DNA of 64,000 bases from Endozoicomonas euniceicola. GTDB lineage: Bacteria > Pseudomonadota > Gammaproteobacteria > Pseudomonadales > Endozoicomonadaceae. A program made the translations under genes and the position numbers. The notes beneath the pieces were generated by a model, which made no database searches, was not told where the DNA came from, and worked only from the letters and a program-made list of their open reading frames with translations. Shown one piece after another: positions 27,071 through 35,457 of this stretch (position 1 is the stretch's first letter; every line of letters begins with the position of its first letter). Location: the NCBI RefSeq assembly GCF_025562755.1, contig NZ_CP103300.1, positions 1,767,001-1,831,000 on the forward strand. Reading direction: 5' to 3'.

Positions 27071-30000
27071 ATGACCAGACTCTTTTTTTTTCTGGCTTTC
27101 CTGTTGCTGTTGCCATTATGCCACGGACATGATCCCTTGTTTGAACCTTACCTGCCTGTCTCGCAGGCTCTGGGTATTGGTAATTTCGACAAGCCTGAGG
27201 TCAGTTCCCTGGCTATTGTGACCTGGATGATGGCGGGTCATAGCGGGTCTGCTTCCGGGCAGGTCGATTGGCCGTTTGCGGGCTATTTCGGGTTTGGAGA
27301 TAGCCACCTCACCGGTCAGAAGGCCCACCCTGAAATGGTGTCGGCCATGCCGACCCCTGAGGCCGGTTCGGCTGAAACCCTGCTCTGCCTTGAGCCTGCC
27401 ACCCACACAATCAATCCACTGCCTTACAATTGTCGCTCCCTGCCAGCCGATGCCTGTGGCCTGGTTGTAAGCCATGACCCCGAAGTGGTTGACGGGGAGC
27501 CTGCTCCCCTGTTTTTCCCCGTTCCCTGTGACCTTCCTTTCACGAAGGCAGGCGCCAGCCTGTATCCATTGCCCTGTGACGATGAACTCTGTCTGGGCTG
27601 GGAGAGTCATTCGCAGAAAATCACCCTTGACTTCTCTCAGGCCAGAGTACCGGATAACTTCCTGAGGCTGGTTCAACGCGCCGGTGTGCTTCCCGGGTGG
27701 TTCTATCAAACCACTGATCAGCAGGGGCAGGTTATTTACTACTGGTATGATTCTCAGGGCAATCGCTACAGCATCAGCCAGCAAGAGTACTGGCTGATGC
27801 TGTCCGGGTTATTTGAAAGCCTGATGCACCGATTCTACCCGGAGGTTTTCGACCCCCCGCTTCCGGCGGGCGGTGGCTGGCATATATGGCTCTATACGAG
27901 AAAGAGCAAGCCAGCAGGACGACAAGGCAGTGGCCGTGGGAGAGCAGGCGGGGGAGGAAAGATAAAACAGGCTACCGGAGGAAGAGGGGGCAACCCAGAC
28001 AGAAAAAGACCAGGCAGTAAACCAGGTCAAAGGCCTGTCGCTTATGTCAAGCCTCAACCAAGAGCGGGAGCCACCGGGACAAGGAAGATGCCAGAGAAGG
28101 CTCCGGACACCAGGGCAGCTGAAACAATAGCGAGCCTGGTGAAGGAGTTTAAAACAGGCGATCTGGAAGCGGCAAAAAGATTTAAGAAAAGATACAACGG
28201 TAAAGATCATGGATACTTTTGCCACCGGATCAAGTTAGCCACTAAGGAACGAGGGTTTCCCCTGACATTGGAAGAGAAAAAACAATTACAACCTTTTGTC
28301 ACTCATTTAGCAGAGGTTATTTCTTCCAGTCGGTTTAGTGGCAAGAGCGTCAGCATCTGTGTACACAGCTTGACGTCAAGCCAGTTGCTCTACCCATTCG
28401 TAAGCGATAGGGGTTTAGCAGGGGAGATTAACGCCTTAACTAAAGCTTTGCTGATTCGAGTGGCTCAAGTCACGAACTTTAAGAGTCAAGGGCTCTCCAG
28501 TCTGGTGTGGGCGCTGGCGAAACTGGTGGAGAAGGGGCTCGAAATACAACAGACCCGCAGTGCGGTGACGGCGCTGTTGCCGCAGGTGGTGCAGATGGCG
28601 GAGCAGTCAAAGAAAAAGCACGAAAAAAACAGCTCAGAGGTGCAGGTAACAGAGCAGGCCAGCAGGGCGCAGTTGCCGCAGGCGGCAGAGGAAACGAGTC
28701 CCCGGGACGGGTTCAGCTCTCAAGGGGTCTCCAACGTGCTGTGGGCGCTGGGGAAACTAGTGGAGAAGGGACTCGAAATGCAACAGGCCAACAGTGCGGT
28801 GACGGAGCTGTTGCCGCTGTTGGTGCAGATGGCAGAAGGAGCGAGCCCCCAGGCCGGGTTTAATCCTCAGGAAGTCGCCAACCTGCTGTGGGCGCTGGCG
28901 AAACTGGTGGAGAACGGACTCAGGATGCAACAGGCCAACAGTGCGGTGACGGCGCTGTTGCCGCAGGTGGTGCAGGTGGCAGAGGGAGCGAGTTGCCAAG
29001 ATGGGTTTATTCCACAACACGTTGCCAGCCTGCTGTGGGCGCTGACGAAACTCATGGAGAACGGACTCGAAATACAGCAGGCTCACAGGGCGGTGACGGC
29101 ACTGTTGTTGCGGGTGGCACAGATAGCAGAGGAAACGAGTCCCCGGGACGGGTTCAGCTCTCAAGGGGTCTCCAACGTGCTGTGGGCGCTGGGGAAACTG
29201 GTGGAGAACGGACTCAGGATGCGACAAGCCAACAGTGCGGTGACGGCGCTGTTGCCACTTGTGGTACAGGTGGTAGAGCAGAGCAGCAGGGAGGTAGTAG
29301 AGGAAACGAGCCCCGAGGCCGGGTTCAATTCTCAAGGGGTCTCCAACCTGATGTGGGCGCTGGCGAAACTGGTGGAGAACGGACTCGAAATGCAACAGGC
29401 TCACAAGGCGATGAAGGCACTGTTGTCGCGGGTGGCACAGATAGCAGAGGGAACGAGCTCTCATGCCGGGTTCACTTCTCAAGGGATCTCCAACCTGCTG
29501 TGGGCGCTGGCGAAACTGATGGAGAACGGGCTCGGAATGCAGCAGGCCCACAGGGCGGTGACGGCACTGTTGACGCAGGTGGTACAGATAGCAGAGGGAA
29601 AAAGCCTCCGGGCCGGGTTTAATCCTCAGGAAGTCGCCAACCTGCTGTGGGCGCTGGCGAAACTGATGGAGAACGGGCTCGAAATGCAGCAGGCTCACAG
29701 GGCGGTGACGGCACTGTTGCCGCAGGTGGTACAGGTGGCAGAAGGAGCGAGCCCCCAGGCCGAGTTTAATCCACAGGACGTCGCCAACCTGCTGTGGGCA
29801 CTGGCGAAACTGATGGAGGATGGACTCAAAATGCAGCAGGCTCACAGGGCGGTGGCGGCACTGTTGCCGCAGATGGTACAGATGGCAGAGGGAACGAGCT
29901 CTCAGACCGGGTTCACTTCTCAAGGGGTCTCCAACCTGCTGTGGGCGCTGGCGAAACTGGTGGAGAATGGACTCGAAATGCAGCAGATTCACAGGGTGGT

Positions 30001-30724
30001 GACGGCATTGTTGCCGCAGGTGGTACAGATGGCAGAGGGAGCGAGCCCTCAGGCCGGGTTTAATCCTCAGGAAGTCGCTAACCTGCTGTGGTCAATAGCT
30101 TTTTTGGGAGAATTTATTGAGCCTCAAACAATTGAGGGCGTATTAAATAGCTTCTCTTTTGATAAACAATATTCAGTATTATCACAAACTCAGCTGCTTT
30201 GGAGTTTTATGGTATTTATGGCCAGAAAGGTTTCAATTAATAACCAGTTAATATTGCTGGTGAAATCCTGGTATCAAACTTTGGCACAACAAAAAAATGA
30301 TGAGCAATTGGAATCACTGTTAACAATAGCTGGGATATGGCTTGAGCAAGAACCATTTTTTAATCCAAAATACGAAACTCGTTCCTCCCAATTACAGAAT
30401 GACTTTAAAACCAAATTGACTAATAAATTTCCCAATATAGAGTTCTCAGAGGAACAGGCTTTTGAAAATTTACCTCCGCTTGATTTTTTTATAGGTAATC
30501 CCTATCGATTAGGTATTGAAATTCAGGGGCCACATCATTTTACGGACCAGGAGTCATTATCAAAAACAGGAAAGACGATCCTGAAGGTTGAGACATACAA
30601 AAAGGTAGGCCTCGATGTCATAGAAGTGCCTTACAGGCATCTGAATAGAGATAATTTAAGTTGGGTTTGGGCTATTCTGTTGAAAAAACAGAGTGTTATT
30701 CAGCAACCTCGATCATCTCAGTAA
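27071..30724 (+). CDS. Exported helical-repeat (OPR/FASTK-like) RAP-domain protein, copy 2
   Basis: A 1217-residue paralogue of the preceding gene, in tandem 298 bp after its stop and starting at the equivalent ATG with the same signal peptide. The N-terminal cysteine domain and the basic linker are almost identical. The repeat array has ten 49-residue units plus the cap, in a different order: the QSSREVVEE linker follows unit 5 instead of unit 3, so internal units were shuffled by unequal exchange. The RAP domain is intact (LGIEIQGPHHFTDQ, then KTILKVETYKKVGLDVIEVP). Variable residues concentrate at two adjacent positions after QQ in each unit (AH, AN, TR, IH), the place where a recognition code could sit. 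Each gene has its own copy of the ~290-bp upstream block. Confidence 0.8.
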   Translation: MTRLFFFLAFLLLLPLCHGHDPLFEPYLPVSQALGIGNFDKPEVSSLAIVTWMMAGHSGSASGQVDWPFAGYFGFGDSHLTGQKAHPEMVSAMPTPEAGSAETLLCLEPATHTINPLPYNCRSLPADACGLVVSHDPEVVDGEPAPLFFPVPCDLPFTKAGASLYPLPCDDELCLGWESHSQKITLDFSQARVPDNFLRLVQRAGVLPGWFYQTTDQQGQVIYYWYDSQGNRYSISQQEYWLMLSGLFESLMHRFYPEVFDPPLPAGGGWHIWLYTRKSKPAGRQGSGRGRAGGGGKIKQATGGRGGNPDRKRPGSKPGQRPVAYVKPQPRAGATGTRKMPEKAPDTRAAETIASLVKEFKTGDLEAAKRFKKRYNGKDHGYFCHRIKLATKERGFPLTLEEKKQLQPFVTHLAEVISSSRFSGKSVSICVHSLTSSQLLYPFVSDRGLAGEINALTKALLIRVAQVTNFKSQGLSSLVWALAKLVEKGLEIQQTRSAVTALLPQVVQMAEQSKKKHEKNSSEVQVTEQASRAQLPQAAEETSPRDGFSSQGVSNVLWALGKLVEKGLEMQQANSAVTELLPLLVQMAEGASPQAGFNPQEVANLLWALAKLVENGLRMQQANSAVTALLPQVVQVAEGASCQDGFIPQHVASLLWALTKLMENGLEIQQAHRAVTALLLRVAQIAEETSPRDGFSSQGVSNVLWALGKLVENGLRMRQANSAVTALLPLVVQVVEQSSREVVEETSPEAGFNSQGVSNLMWALAKLVENGLEMQQAHKAMKALLSRVAQIAEGTSSHAGFTSQGISNLLWALAKLMENGLGMQQAHRAVTALLTQVVQIAEGKSLRAGFNPQEVANLLWALAKLMENGLEMQQAHRAVTALLPQVVQVAEGASPQAEFNPQDVANLLWALAKLMEDGLKMQQAHRAVAALLPQMVQMAEGTSSQTGFTSQGVSNLLWALAKLVENGLEMQQIHRVVTALLPQVVQMAEGASPQAGFNPQEVANLLWSIAFLGEFIEPQTIEGVLNSFSFDKQYSVLSQTQLLWSFMVFMARKVSINNQLILLVKSWYQTLAQQKNDEQLESLLTIAGIWLEQEPFFNPKYETRSSQLQNDFKTKLTNKFPNIEFSEEQAFENLPPLDFFIGNPYRLGIEIQGPHHFTDQESLSKTGKTILKVETYKKVGLDVIEVPYRHLNRDNLSWVWAILLKKQSVIQQPRSSQ
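28484..30064 (+). repeat. 147-bp coding repeat array, copy 2 (10 units)
   Basis: Ten direct repeats of the same 49-codon unit as in copy 1, followed by the shared cap sequence beginning at about 30065 (LLWSIAFLGEF). One unit fewer than copy 1. Confidence 0.9.
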
Positions 30725-30858
30725 ATATTCGGTGAAACCATAGCCTTGGAGGAATTGTTTTTCCTGACAGACTATATTTCACTCATGCTTTTTTCAGATG
30801 TCTCCACCAGTGCTACGGTTGTGCCTGACCCGGTCAAAGTCCCCTTCGCTGTAATTAC

Positions 30859-31119
30859 TCAATAACCCCTACATTGACCACATGGAAGCCAGCAAGAAGC
30901 GTATTCAATAACATCCGCCAGTCTCGGAAACGAACCGGTGCCGTTTAACCTGTCTGTCGGATAATCCCAAAATGAAAGACCATGCTGGCGACACGTTTTC
31001 TTCAGGCTGGCAAAGGTGTCGCGACATTGCCACCCGGCATCATTTCGCGTCCCGCCACTGATCTTACGCCGCTTCACATGTTCCCTGATCTGGCTTTTAC
31101 TGAGATTAACGTAGACCAA
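30859..31119 (-). pseudogene. Transposase C-terminal remnant
   Basis: An 86-codon open frame whose product (SKSQIREHVKRRKISGGTRN, then RDTFASLKKTCRQHGLSFWDY) resembles the C-terminal tail of DDE transposases, probably IS66-related, that end in a LADVI-type helix. There is no catalytic core and no start signal. It lies in 30753–31360, otherwise without recognisable genes, between the repeat-protein duplication and the IS605 element, and marks an older insertion. Confidence 0.5.
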
Positions 31120-31434
31120 AAGTCAGAATTTACCTGCTGTAATACCCGGGGGAACCTCACCAGACAACCGGAGCTGAATACTTCAGGTGTACTTTTATTC
31201 TATGAATTCCGGCGATTACCTTAAATTACTGTGTGGGGTGGTTATGGCTAGAATTGCCAAACTTCCTGTAAACCAGTGGTTTATTCCGTCAAAGAACAGA
31301 AAAAGACAGTTATGCAATGACTCTTGCCACCGTGAATCCTGATCGTCAATGCTTGTGCCGTTAGCAAAATCGTCGTAAACCCTCGCCCAATGCGGGCGGG
31401 GATATAAGACGGGAAGGCGCAGAGCCTTCCGCCA

Positions 31435-31854
31435 TCAATCTGGTGTACTCTGGCTATTAACGTAGTCCTTCAGAGTCTCGATAGTTGCACCGCCAGCACT
31501 GCAAGCAAAGTAAGACCTTGACCACATTAAGCCTGCTTTGCTCTGAGCAGTAAGGTGGGTATTCAGCATTCGCAACCGTCTTGATGATGTTGATTTGAGA
31601 TTATTTACCATGACACTGATAGCCAGTTTTGGTGGGTAGGCCACCAACAGGTGTACGTGATCTTTTTCGCCATCCATTTCAAGTAACTGGCATTCCAGTT
31701 TTTCACATGCACTCTCGAACGACTCCCGTAACTGCTTGATCATATAGCCATCAAAAAGCTTTCGCCTGTACTTTGTCGTGAACACCAAATGAACAACCAG
31801 CTTGGTAACGCTATGTCGTTTGCGAAGATACCCTTTAAGGGGCGCAGCATTCAA
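31435..31854 (-). CDS. tnpA: IS200-type Y1 (HUH) transposase
   Basis: A 139-residue enzyme that cuts and joins single-stranded ends of the element. The HUH metal site is in DHVHLLV (His66, His68) and the catalytic tyrosine in LKDYVNSQ (Tyr131). Length is slightly below the usual 140–155. Start MNAAPLKGYLRKRHSVTKLV is the family's normal beginning. It looks intact, so this copy could mobilise the two remnants in trans. Confidence 0.92.
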   Translation of the reverse strand: MNAAPLKGYLRKRHSVTKLVVHLVFTTKYRRKLFDGYMIKQLRESFESACEKLECQLLEMDGEKDHVHLLVAYPPKLAISVMVNNLKSTSSRRLRMLNTHLTAQSKAGLMWSRSYFACSAGGATIETLKDYVNSQSTPD

Positions 31855-31875
31855 TGTCTTACCGGGCTTTTGGCG

Positions 31876-31925
31876 GTTGGCTATTAGCTGCTCAGACAGC
31901 CAACCACCAAAAGCTAATAGCCAAC
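31876..31925. repeat. Palindrome of GGCTATTAGCT type between tnpA and tnpB
   Basis: GTTGGCTATTAGCT (31876–31889) pairs perfectly with AGCTAATAGCCAAC (31912–31925), with a 22-nt loop containing a further CAGCCAACC. The same heptamer vocabulary (GCTATTA/GCCAATA/GCCAACA) builds the arrays at 35273, 53907 and 57062. Confidence 0.7.
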
Positions 31926-32046
31926 AGCGGTATATTCTAACCTTCCGTTCCCCTAAGCAAATCTTTATTGTGTGCGCTCACTTGAAAACCTCTTTCAAAT
32001 ACCTATAATATAAACTTTATATTAATGAGCACTGAAATAACGTTCC

Positions 32047-33219
32047 ATGCTGAGAGCCACCAAAGTACGAATCTATCCAACATCAGAGCAGGCGGAATTT
32101 CTCGACCGTCAGTTTGATGCTGTGCGGTTCGTATGGAACAAGGCCCTGGCTATTAAGGTTCATTATTACAAGGCTCGTGGGCAGAGCCTTTCTCCCAAAA
32201 AACACCTGAAGCCCTTGCTGGCAAAAGCCAAGAAAAGCCGAAAGTACTCATGGCTGAAAAACGCTGACTCTATTGCACTGCAACAGGCCACTATCAATCT
32301 GGATACGGCCTTTCAAAACTTTTTCAATCCCAAATTGCAGGCAAGATTTCCTCGCTTCAAGAAAAAGCATGGCAAGCAAAGTAGCTACCATTGTACGTCT
32401 GTCTCTGTGGGCGATAACTGGATAAAAATCCCCAAGTGCAAGCCCATAAGGGCTAAAGTGCATCGTGAAATAGTGGGTAAGGTGAAGTCTATCACCCTGA
32501 GCAGAACGCTAACCGGCAAGTATTTTGCCTCCATATTGGCTGATGATACCCAGGAACAACCAAAACAGATTGATAATCTTGAAGCTAATCAGGTTGTCGG
32601 TGTTGATATGGGGATTACTGATCTGGCTATCACCAGTACCGGCCATAAGACTGGCAATCCTCGCTTTCTGAAAAAAGCACAACGTAACCTGAAAAGAAAA
32701 CAACAGGCTCTATCTCGCTGCAAGAAAGGCTCAAAAGGTAGGCACAAAGCCCGTTTATTGGTGGCAAAGGCGCATGAGCGTGTAGCCTTTGCCCGTAATG
32801 ATTTTCAGCATAAGCTATCAAAACAACTCATCGACGAAAACCAAGCGGTGATTGTGGAGACACTGAAAGTTAAAAACATGCTCAAGAACAAGCGTCTTGC
32901 TCGTTCTATTGCTGATGCTGGCTGGCACTCACTGATAACCAAACTCGAATACAAGGCAAAGCAGGAAGGTAAACATCTGGTGAAGATAGACCAGTGGTTT
33001 GCATCCTCTAAAATTTGCTCATTCTGCGATTTGAAACAGGAAAAAATGCCATTGAGAATCCGATCATGGGAGTGTAGCTGTGGTGCTATCCATGACCGGG
33101 ATATTAATGCAGCTCGCAATATCAAGAAGCAAGGCATATTGAAATTAAAGGCGGAAGGACTGTCCGTTTCTGCTGATGGAGGCTTGCGTAAATCCGGCAG
33201 ACTGTCGGTTGCTGCCTAA
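32047..33219 (+). CDS. tnpB: TnpB RNA-guided nuclease of the IS605 element
   Basis: A 390-residue TnpB. N-terminal helix-turn-helix (MLRATKVRIYPTSEQAEFLD) and the RuvC catalytic residues: GVDMGITDLAI (Asp), VIVETLKVKNM (Glu), AIHDRDINAARN (Asp). A zinc finger CSFC…CSC lies between the last two. All catalytic residues are present. TnpB uses an ωRNA from the element's right end to cut DNA next to a TAM equal to the transposon's target, which helps the element persist after excision. Full length for a TnpB (~400). Confidence 0.93.
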   Translation: MLRATKVRIYPTSEQAEFLDRQFDAVRFVWNKALAIKVHYYKARGQSLSPKKHLKPLLAKAKKSRKYSWLKNADSIALQQATINLDTAFQNFFNPKLQARFPRFKKKHGKQSSYHCTSVSVGDNWIKIPKCKPIRAKVHREIVGKVKSITLSRTLTGKYFASILADDTQEQPKQIDNLEANQVVGVDMGITDLAITSTGHKTGNPRFLKKAQRNLKRKQQALSRCKKGSKGRHKARLLVAKAHERVAFARNDFQHKLSKQLIDENQAVIVETLKVKNMLKNKRLARSIADAGWHSLITKLEYKAKQEGKHLVKIDQWFASSKICSFCDLKQEKMPLRIRSWECSCGAIHDRDINAARNIKKQGILKLKAEGLSVSADGGLRKSGRLSVAA

Positions 33220-33260
33220 GAAATCAGAAGCCTCACCCGATAGGGTGGGGGAGCAGTCAC
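33120..33260 (+). ncRNA. Predicted ωRNA scaffold at the IS605 right end
   Basis: Known TnpB guides overlap the 3' end of tnpB and the right end, ending exactly at the element boundary, with the guide read from flanking DNA. Here the scaffold would cover about 33120–33260, including the terminal hairpin (33230–33252). The guide would begin at 33261 (ACAGGTACTCAGTAGGAGCT). Boundaries are inferred from the family, not seen. Confidence 0.45.
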
Positions 33261-33341
33261 ACAGGTACTCAGTAGGAGCTATCTTAATATTTAATCTAAT
33301 CAGGTTTATGTTGTTATCGTATTCATATTTACACCTGAATT

Positions 33342-33361
33342 AAGGCCTATAGGCTTTTTTT
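33342..33361 (+). terminator. Short hairpin with T-run after tnpB
   Basis: AAGGCC TATA GGCTTT followed by a run of Ts to 33361. A compact stem (GC core plus a GU pair) with T-tract on the plus strand, 43 bp before the 3' end of the convergent transporter; it may serve both directions. Confidence 0.6.
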
Positions 33362-33404
33362 GATGCTCAGACCTTCTGCAAAACCCTCTGAACAGACAGG
33401 GGCT

Positions 33405-34691
33405 TTAAAGCAACTGCGAAATAACAAAACCAGCGATTACCATTGCACCAACCACGAGAGCAAATACATCCTGAACAGGCTTGCGATACTGCTGAAGTTT
33501 CGTAACCCGGTACAGGCCCGCAATCGGCAGAAAGAAGATAATAACGGCCATCATTGGAGCGACAATGGCTTCCATAATACCGAGAACACTCCAGTTCCCC
33601 ACACCAGCCACGCAGCAGCTTAAGGCGATGATAAACAGGCTGATTCTGTGAACATGGCCTGCTGATACCACCTTGCCGGGACGGAAAGATCGGACTCCCT
33701 GGCTTAACAGGCCATTCATTAGCTCTATCACACCCAGAAAAAAGCCAAAGAACGAAGTCATAATTGCAACAAAGGCAATCATTGGCGTGATCGTTGAAAA
33801 GAACCGGTTACCTGGCTGATTAGCCAGAATAGAAAGCGTTGGAAGGTTATCTGCCTTTGCCTGTGCCAGCTGTTCCGGTGTCAGTGCCATGACACAGGAA
33901 AAAACAAAAAACAGGGTAATGATCAGGAGTATCATTGCACTGCGTCTGTGAATACTGTCTGTCTTGCGAATACAGGCGTGAAGGTCAGGGTTTTCCTGCC
34001 GGTAAGACCGGGCAAAAGTAGAGCAAACCGGGGCGTGATAAAAAGAAAACACCAGTACCGGCAGGGCCAGTAGAAAGGTTTCTGCGCCCTTTTGTACAGA
34101 AACCGGCTGCATCAAATAATCTATTCGCCACTGTGGAATGAGATAAAGTGCGATACCAAGCAGCACAATGGTTAATGGAAGCACCATTCTCCGGAACAGA
34201 TTCAACAGTCTTTGCTCAGTTCCCAGAAAGACCCCAACCATGACAGCCACCAGAAGCAACACAACCAGAGGACGTGAAGGTTCTGCCCAGTTCAGCTGAT
34301 TGACTAAAAAGCTGATTGTCACATTGCTGATACCGATGGTATAGAGCAACAAGACCGGGAACATCGATAAGAAACAAACCAGCATCAACCATTTTGCGAC
34401 GGATGAGCCGAAAGTATCTTCAACGTGCGTTGAAAAATCATTGCCGGGGTGTCTGGAAGCCAGGCAGAACCGGGTCAGGGTACGATGGGTAAAGTACACC
34501 ATAGGCCCGCTGACCAGAGCCATCAACAGTAAGGGCCAGAAGCCGCCGATGCCTGCATTAATGGGAAGATACAGCAGACCGGCACCAATACCGGTGCCAA
34601 CATGGCTGAACATCCAGCCTGTATCTTTTGTTGTCCAGCGCAGCTGGGCATCCGGTTCGCCAACGGGCGATTCAAGACTTTGATCAGACAT
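33405..34691 (-). CDS. HAAAP/STP-family amino-acid permease (SdaC-like)
   Basis: A 428-residue protein with 11 hydrophobic segments. KDTGWMFSHVGTGIGAGLLY in TM1 matches the start of the hydroxy/aromatic amino-acid permease family (SdaC/TdcC serine/threonine–proton symporters), and FSFYHAPVCSTFARSYRQ matches the conserved central loop. The start at 34691 (MSDQSLESP) is preferred over the in-frame site 15 codons upstream because GGGAG lies five bases before it. Likely serine or threonine import coupled to protons, by family knowledge. A single gene followed downstream by the IS605 element. Confidence 0.85.
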   Translation of the reverse strand: MSDQSLESPVGEPDAQLRWTTKDTGWMFSHVGTGIGAGLLYLPINAGIGGFWPLLLMALVSGPMVYFTHRTLTRFCLASRHPGNDFSTHVEDTFGSSVAKWLMLVCFLSMFPVLLLYTIGISNVTISFLVNQLNWAEPSRPLVVLLLVAVMVGVFLGTEQRLLNLFRRMVLPLTIVLLGIALYLIPQWRIDYLMQPVSVQKGAETFLLALPVLVFSFYHAPVCSTFARSYRQENPDLHACIRKTDSIHRRSAMILLIITLFFVFSCVMALTPEQLAQAKADNLPTLSILANQPGNRFFSTITPMIAFVAIMTSFFGFFLGVIELMNGLLSQGVRSFRPGKVVSAGHVHRISLFIIALSCCVAGVGNWSVLGIMEAIVAPMMAVIIFFLPIAGLYRVTKLQQYRKPVQDVFALVVGAMVIAGFVISQLL

Positions 34692-34774
34692 AAGCTCCCG
34701 ACATCTATCGACAAATACCGGGAGAGTATAGGACACACCAAGTGATTGAATAATTATTAATAAAATAATTACAG

Positions 34775-35239
34775 TTACAAACCACCCTCAAAGCCCTGCT
34801 GACGCCAGGCCTCATAACTGACAATTGCCACTGAGTTGGAAAGGTTTAAACTGCGGTTATCCGGACACATGGGGATACGTAACATGTTGTCCTGTTTCAG
34901 CCTGGCTCTGACCTCGTCAGTCAAACCGTGAGTTTCGGCACCAAACAGCAAGACATCGCCGGGCTGGTAATCCACCTGATGGTAGTGCCGTTTTCCTTTT
35001 GTAGTGATCGCCAGAATACGGCGTTCGCCCATCGCTTTAGCAAACGCATCAAAATCCCTGTGCAGGGTAATGCGCTCCATATCACGATAATCCAGTCCGG
35101 CACGTCTGAGCTTTTTCTCTTCAAGGTCGAAACCCAGTGGTTCAATCAGGTGCAGCTGACAGCCATTATTGGAAACCAGCCGGATAATGTTGCCGGTATT
35201 CTGGGCTATTCGAGGTTCAAAGAGTGCTATATGGAACAT
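34775..35239 (-). CDS. trmL: tRNA (cytidine(34)-2'-O)-methyltransferase
   Basis: A 154-residue SPOUT methyltransferase. The N-terminus IALFEPRIAQNTGNIIRL, the central LLFGAETHGLTDEV and the knot motif IPMCPDNRSLNLSNSVAIV are diagnostic for TrmL (YibK/CspR). It methylates the ribose of the wobble base in tRNA-Leu isoacceptors using S-adenosylmethionine. Full length and no anomalies. It sits upstream of the permease on the same strand (gap 83 bp) and downstream of secB, separated by the heptamer array and a terminator. Confidence 0.95.
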   Translation of the reverse strand: MFHIALFEPRIAQNTGNIIRLVSNNGCQLHLIEPLGFDLEEKKLRRAGLDYRDMERITLHRDFDAFAKAMGERRILAITTKGKRHYHQVDYQPGDVLLFGAETHGLTDEVRARLKQDNMLRIPMCPDNRSLNLSNSVAIVSYEAWRQQGFEGGL

Positions 35240-35272
35240 GTGGATGGTGTGTCATTTAATAAAGAGTATATT

Positions 35273-35363
35273 GCTGTTAGCTGTTAGCTGTTAGCTGTTA
35301 GCTGTTAGCTGTTAGCTATTGGTTGATGGCTGTATGAGCAGCCAATAGCCAATAGCCAATAGC
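35273..35363. repeat. Palindromic heptamer array between secB and trmL
   Basis: Six perfect copies of GCTGTTA (35273–35314) and a GCTATTG are followed, after a short centre, by three copies of GCCAATA (35341–35361). The two arms are roughly complementary, so the array folds as an imperfect hairpin. Copies are in register at exactly 7 bp. Confidence 0.85.
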
Positions 35364-35379
35364 CGGATATATTTGGTAA

Positions 35380-35413
35380 AAAAAACGGCTCACCCGAAAG
35401 GTAGCCGTTTTTT
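35380..35413. terminator. Bidirectional terminator after secB
   Basis: AAAAAACGGCT (35380–35390) pairs with AGCCGTTTTTT (35403–35413), an 11-bp stem with A-tract and T-tract, so it can work on both strands. It lies 45 bp past the secB stop. Confidence 0.85.
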
Positions 35414-35457
35414 GCATCTACACAGCAAGTCTTTGAAACCTGTTGAACTGAGCAGAA

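Larger units (their letters stand above)
22680..30752. repeat. Tandem ~4-kb duplication with partial third start
   Basis: Unit 1 runs from 22680 to 26781 and unit 2 from 26782 to about 30733. Each opens with GAACCCATAGCCTTGGAGG and a small CCTTGG…CCAAGG hairpin (22691–22713 in unit 1). The first 19 bases of a third unit (GAAACC… CCTTGGAGG, 30734–30752) follow unit 2 and then diverge. Unit lengths are 4102 and 3952 bp. The 150-bp difference equals one 147-bp internal repeat plus one codon. Identity is very high in the flanks and 3' thirds, so the duplication is recent or homogenised by gene conversion. Confidence 0.9.
31365..33260 (+). mobile_element. Complete IS200/IS605-family element (tnpA + tnpB)
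   Basis: The left end starts CAAAATCGTCGTAAACCC directly after TTAG (31361–31364) and has a GC-rich subterminal hairpin (CCTCGCCC…GGGCGGGG). The right end carries a hairpin (CCTCACCCGATAGGGTGGGG) and finishes at GCAGTCAC, 33260. Two decayed copies (11327–11716 and 18682–18727) share the exact left junction TTAG|CAAAATCG, which defines TTAG as the probable target tetranucleotide. There are no terminal inverted repeats or target duplication, as expected for single-strand Y1 transposition. tnpA and tnpB are divergent. Confidence 0.88.

Noticed and set aside
24535..29992. Long open frames on the minus strand and in other plus-strand frames across the repeat arrays (up to 411 codons)
   Set aside because: They arise because a 147-bp unit without stops in several frames is repeated. 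They lack start signals, and their products are simple repeats of the same antisense peptide.
24385..30064. Possible CRISPR array
   Set aside because: The 147-bp repeats are coding and contiguous with no unique spacers; the 7-bp arrays are too short and have no spacers either.
31242..31340. Short ORF beginning MARIAKLPVNQWF before the IS605 element
   Set aside because: 32 codons, possibly the start of a lost transposase, but no clear family; too weak to list as a gene.
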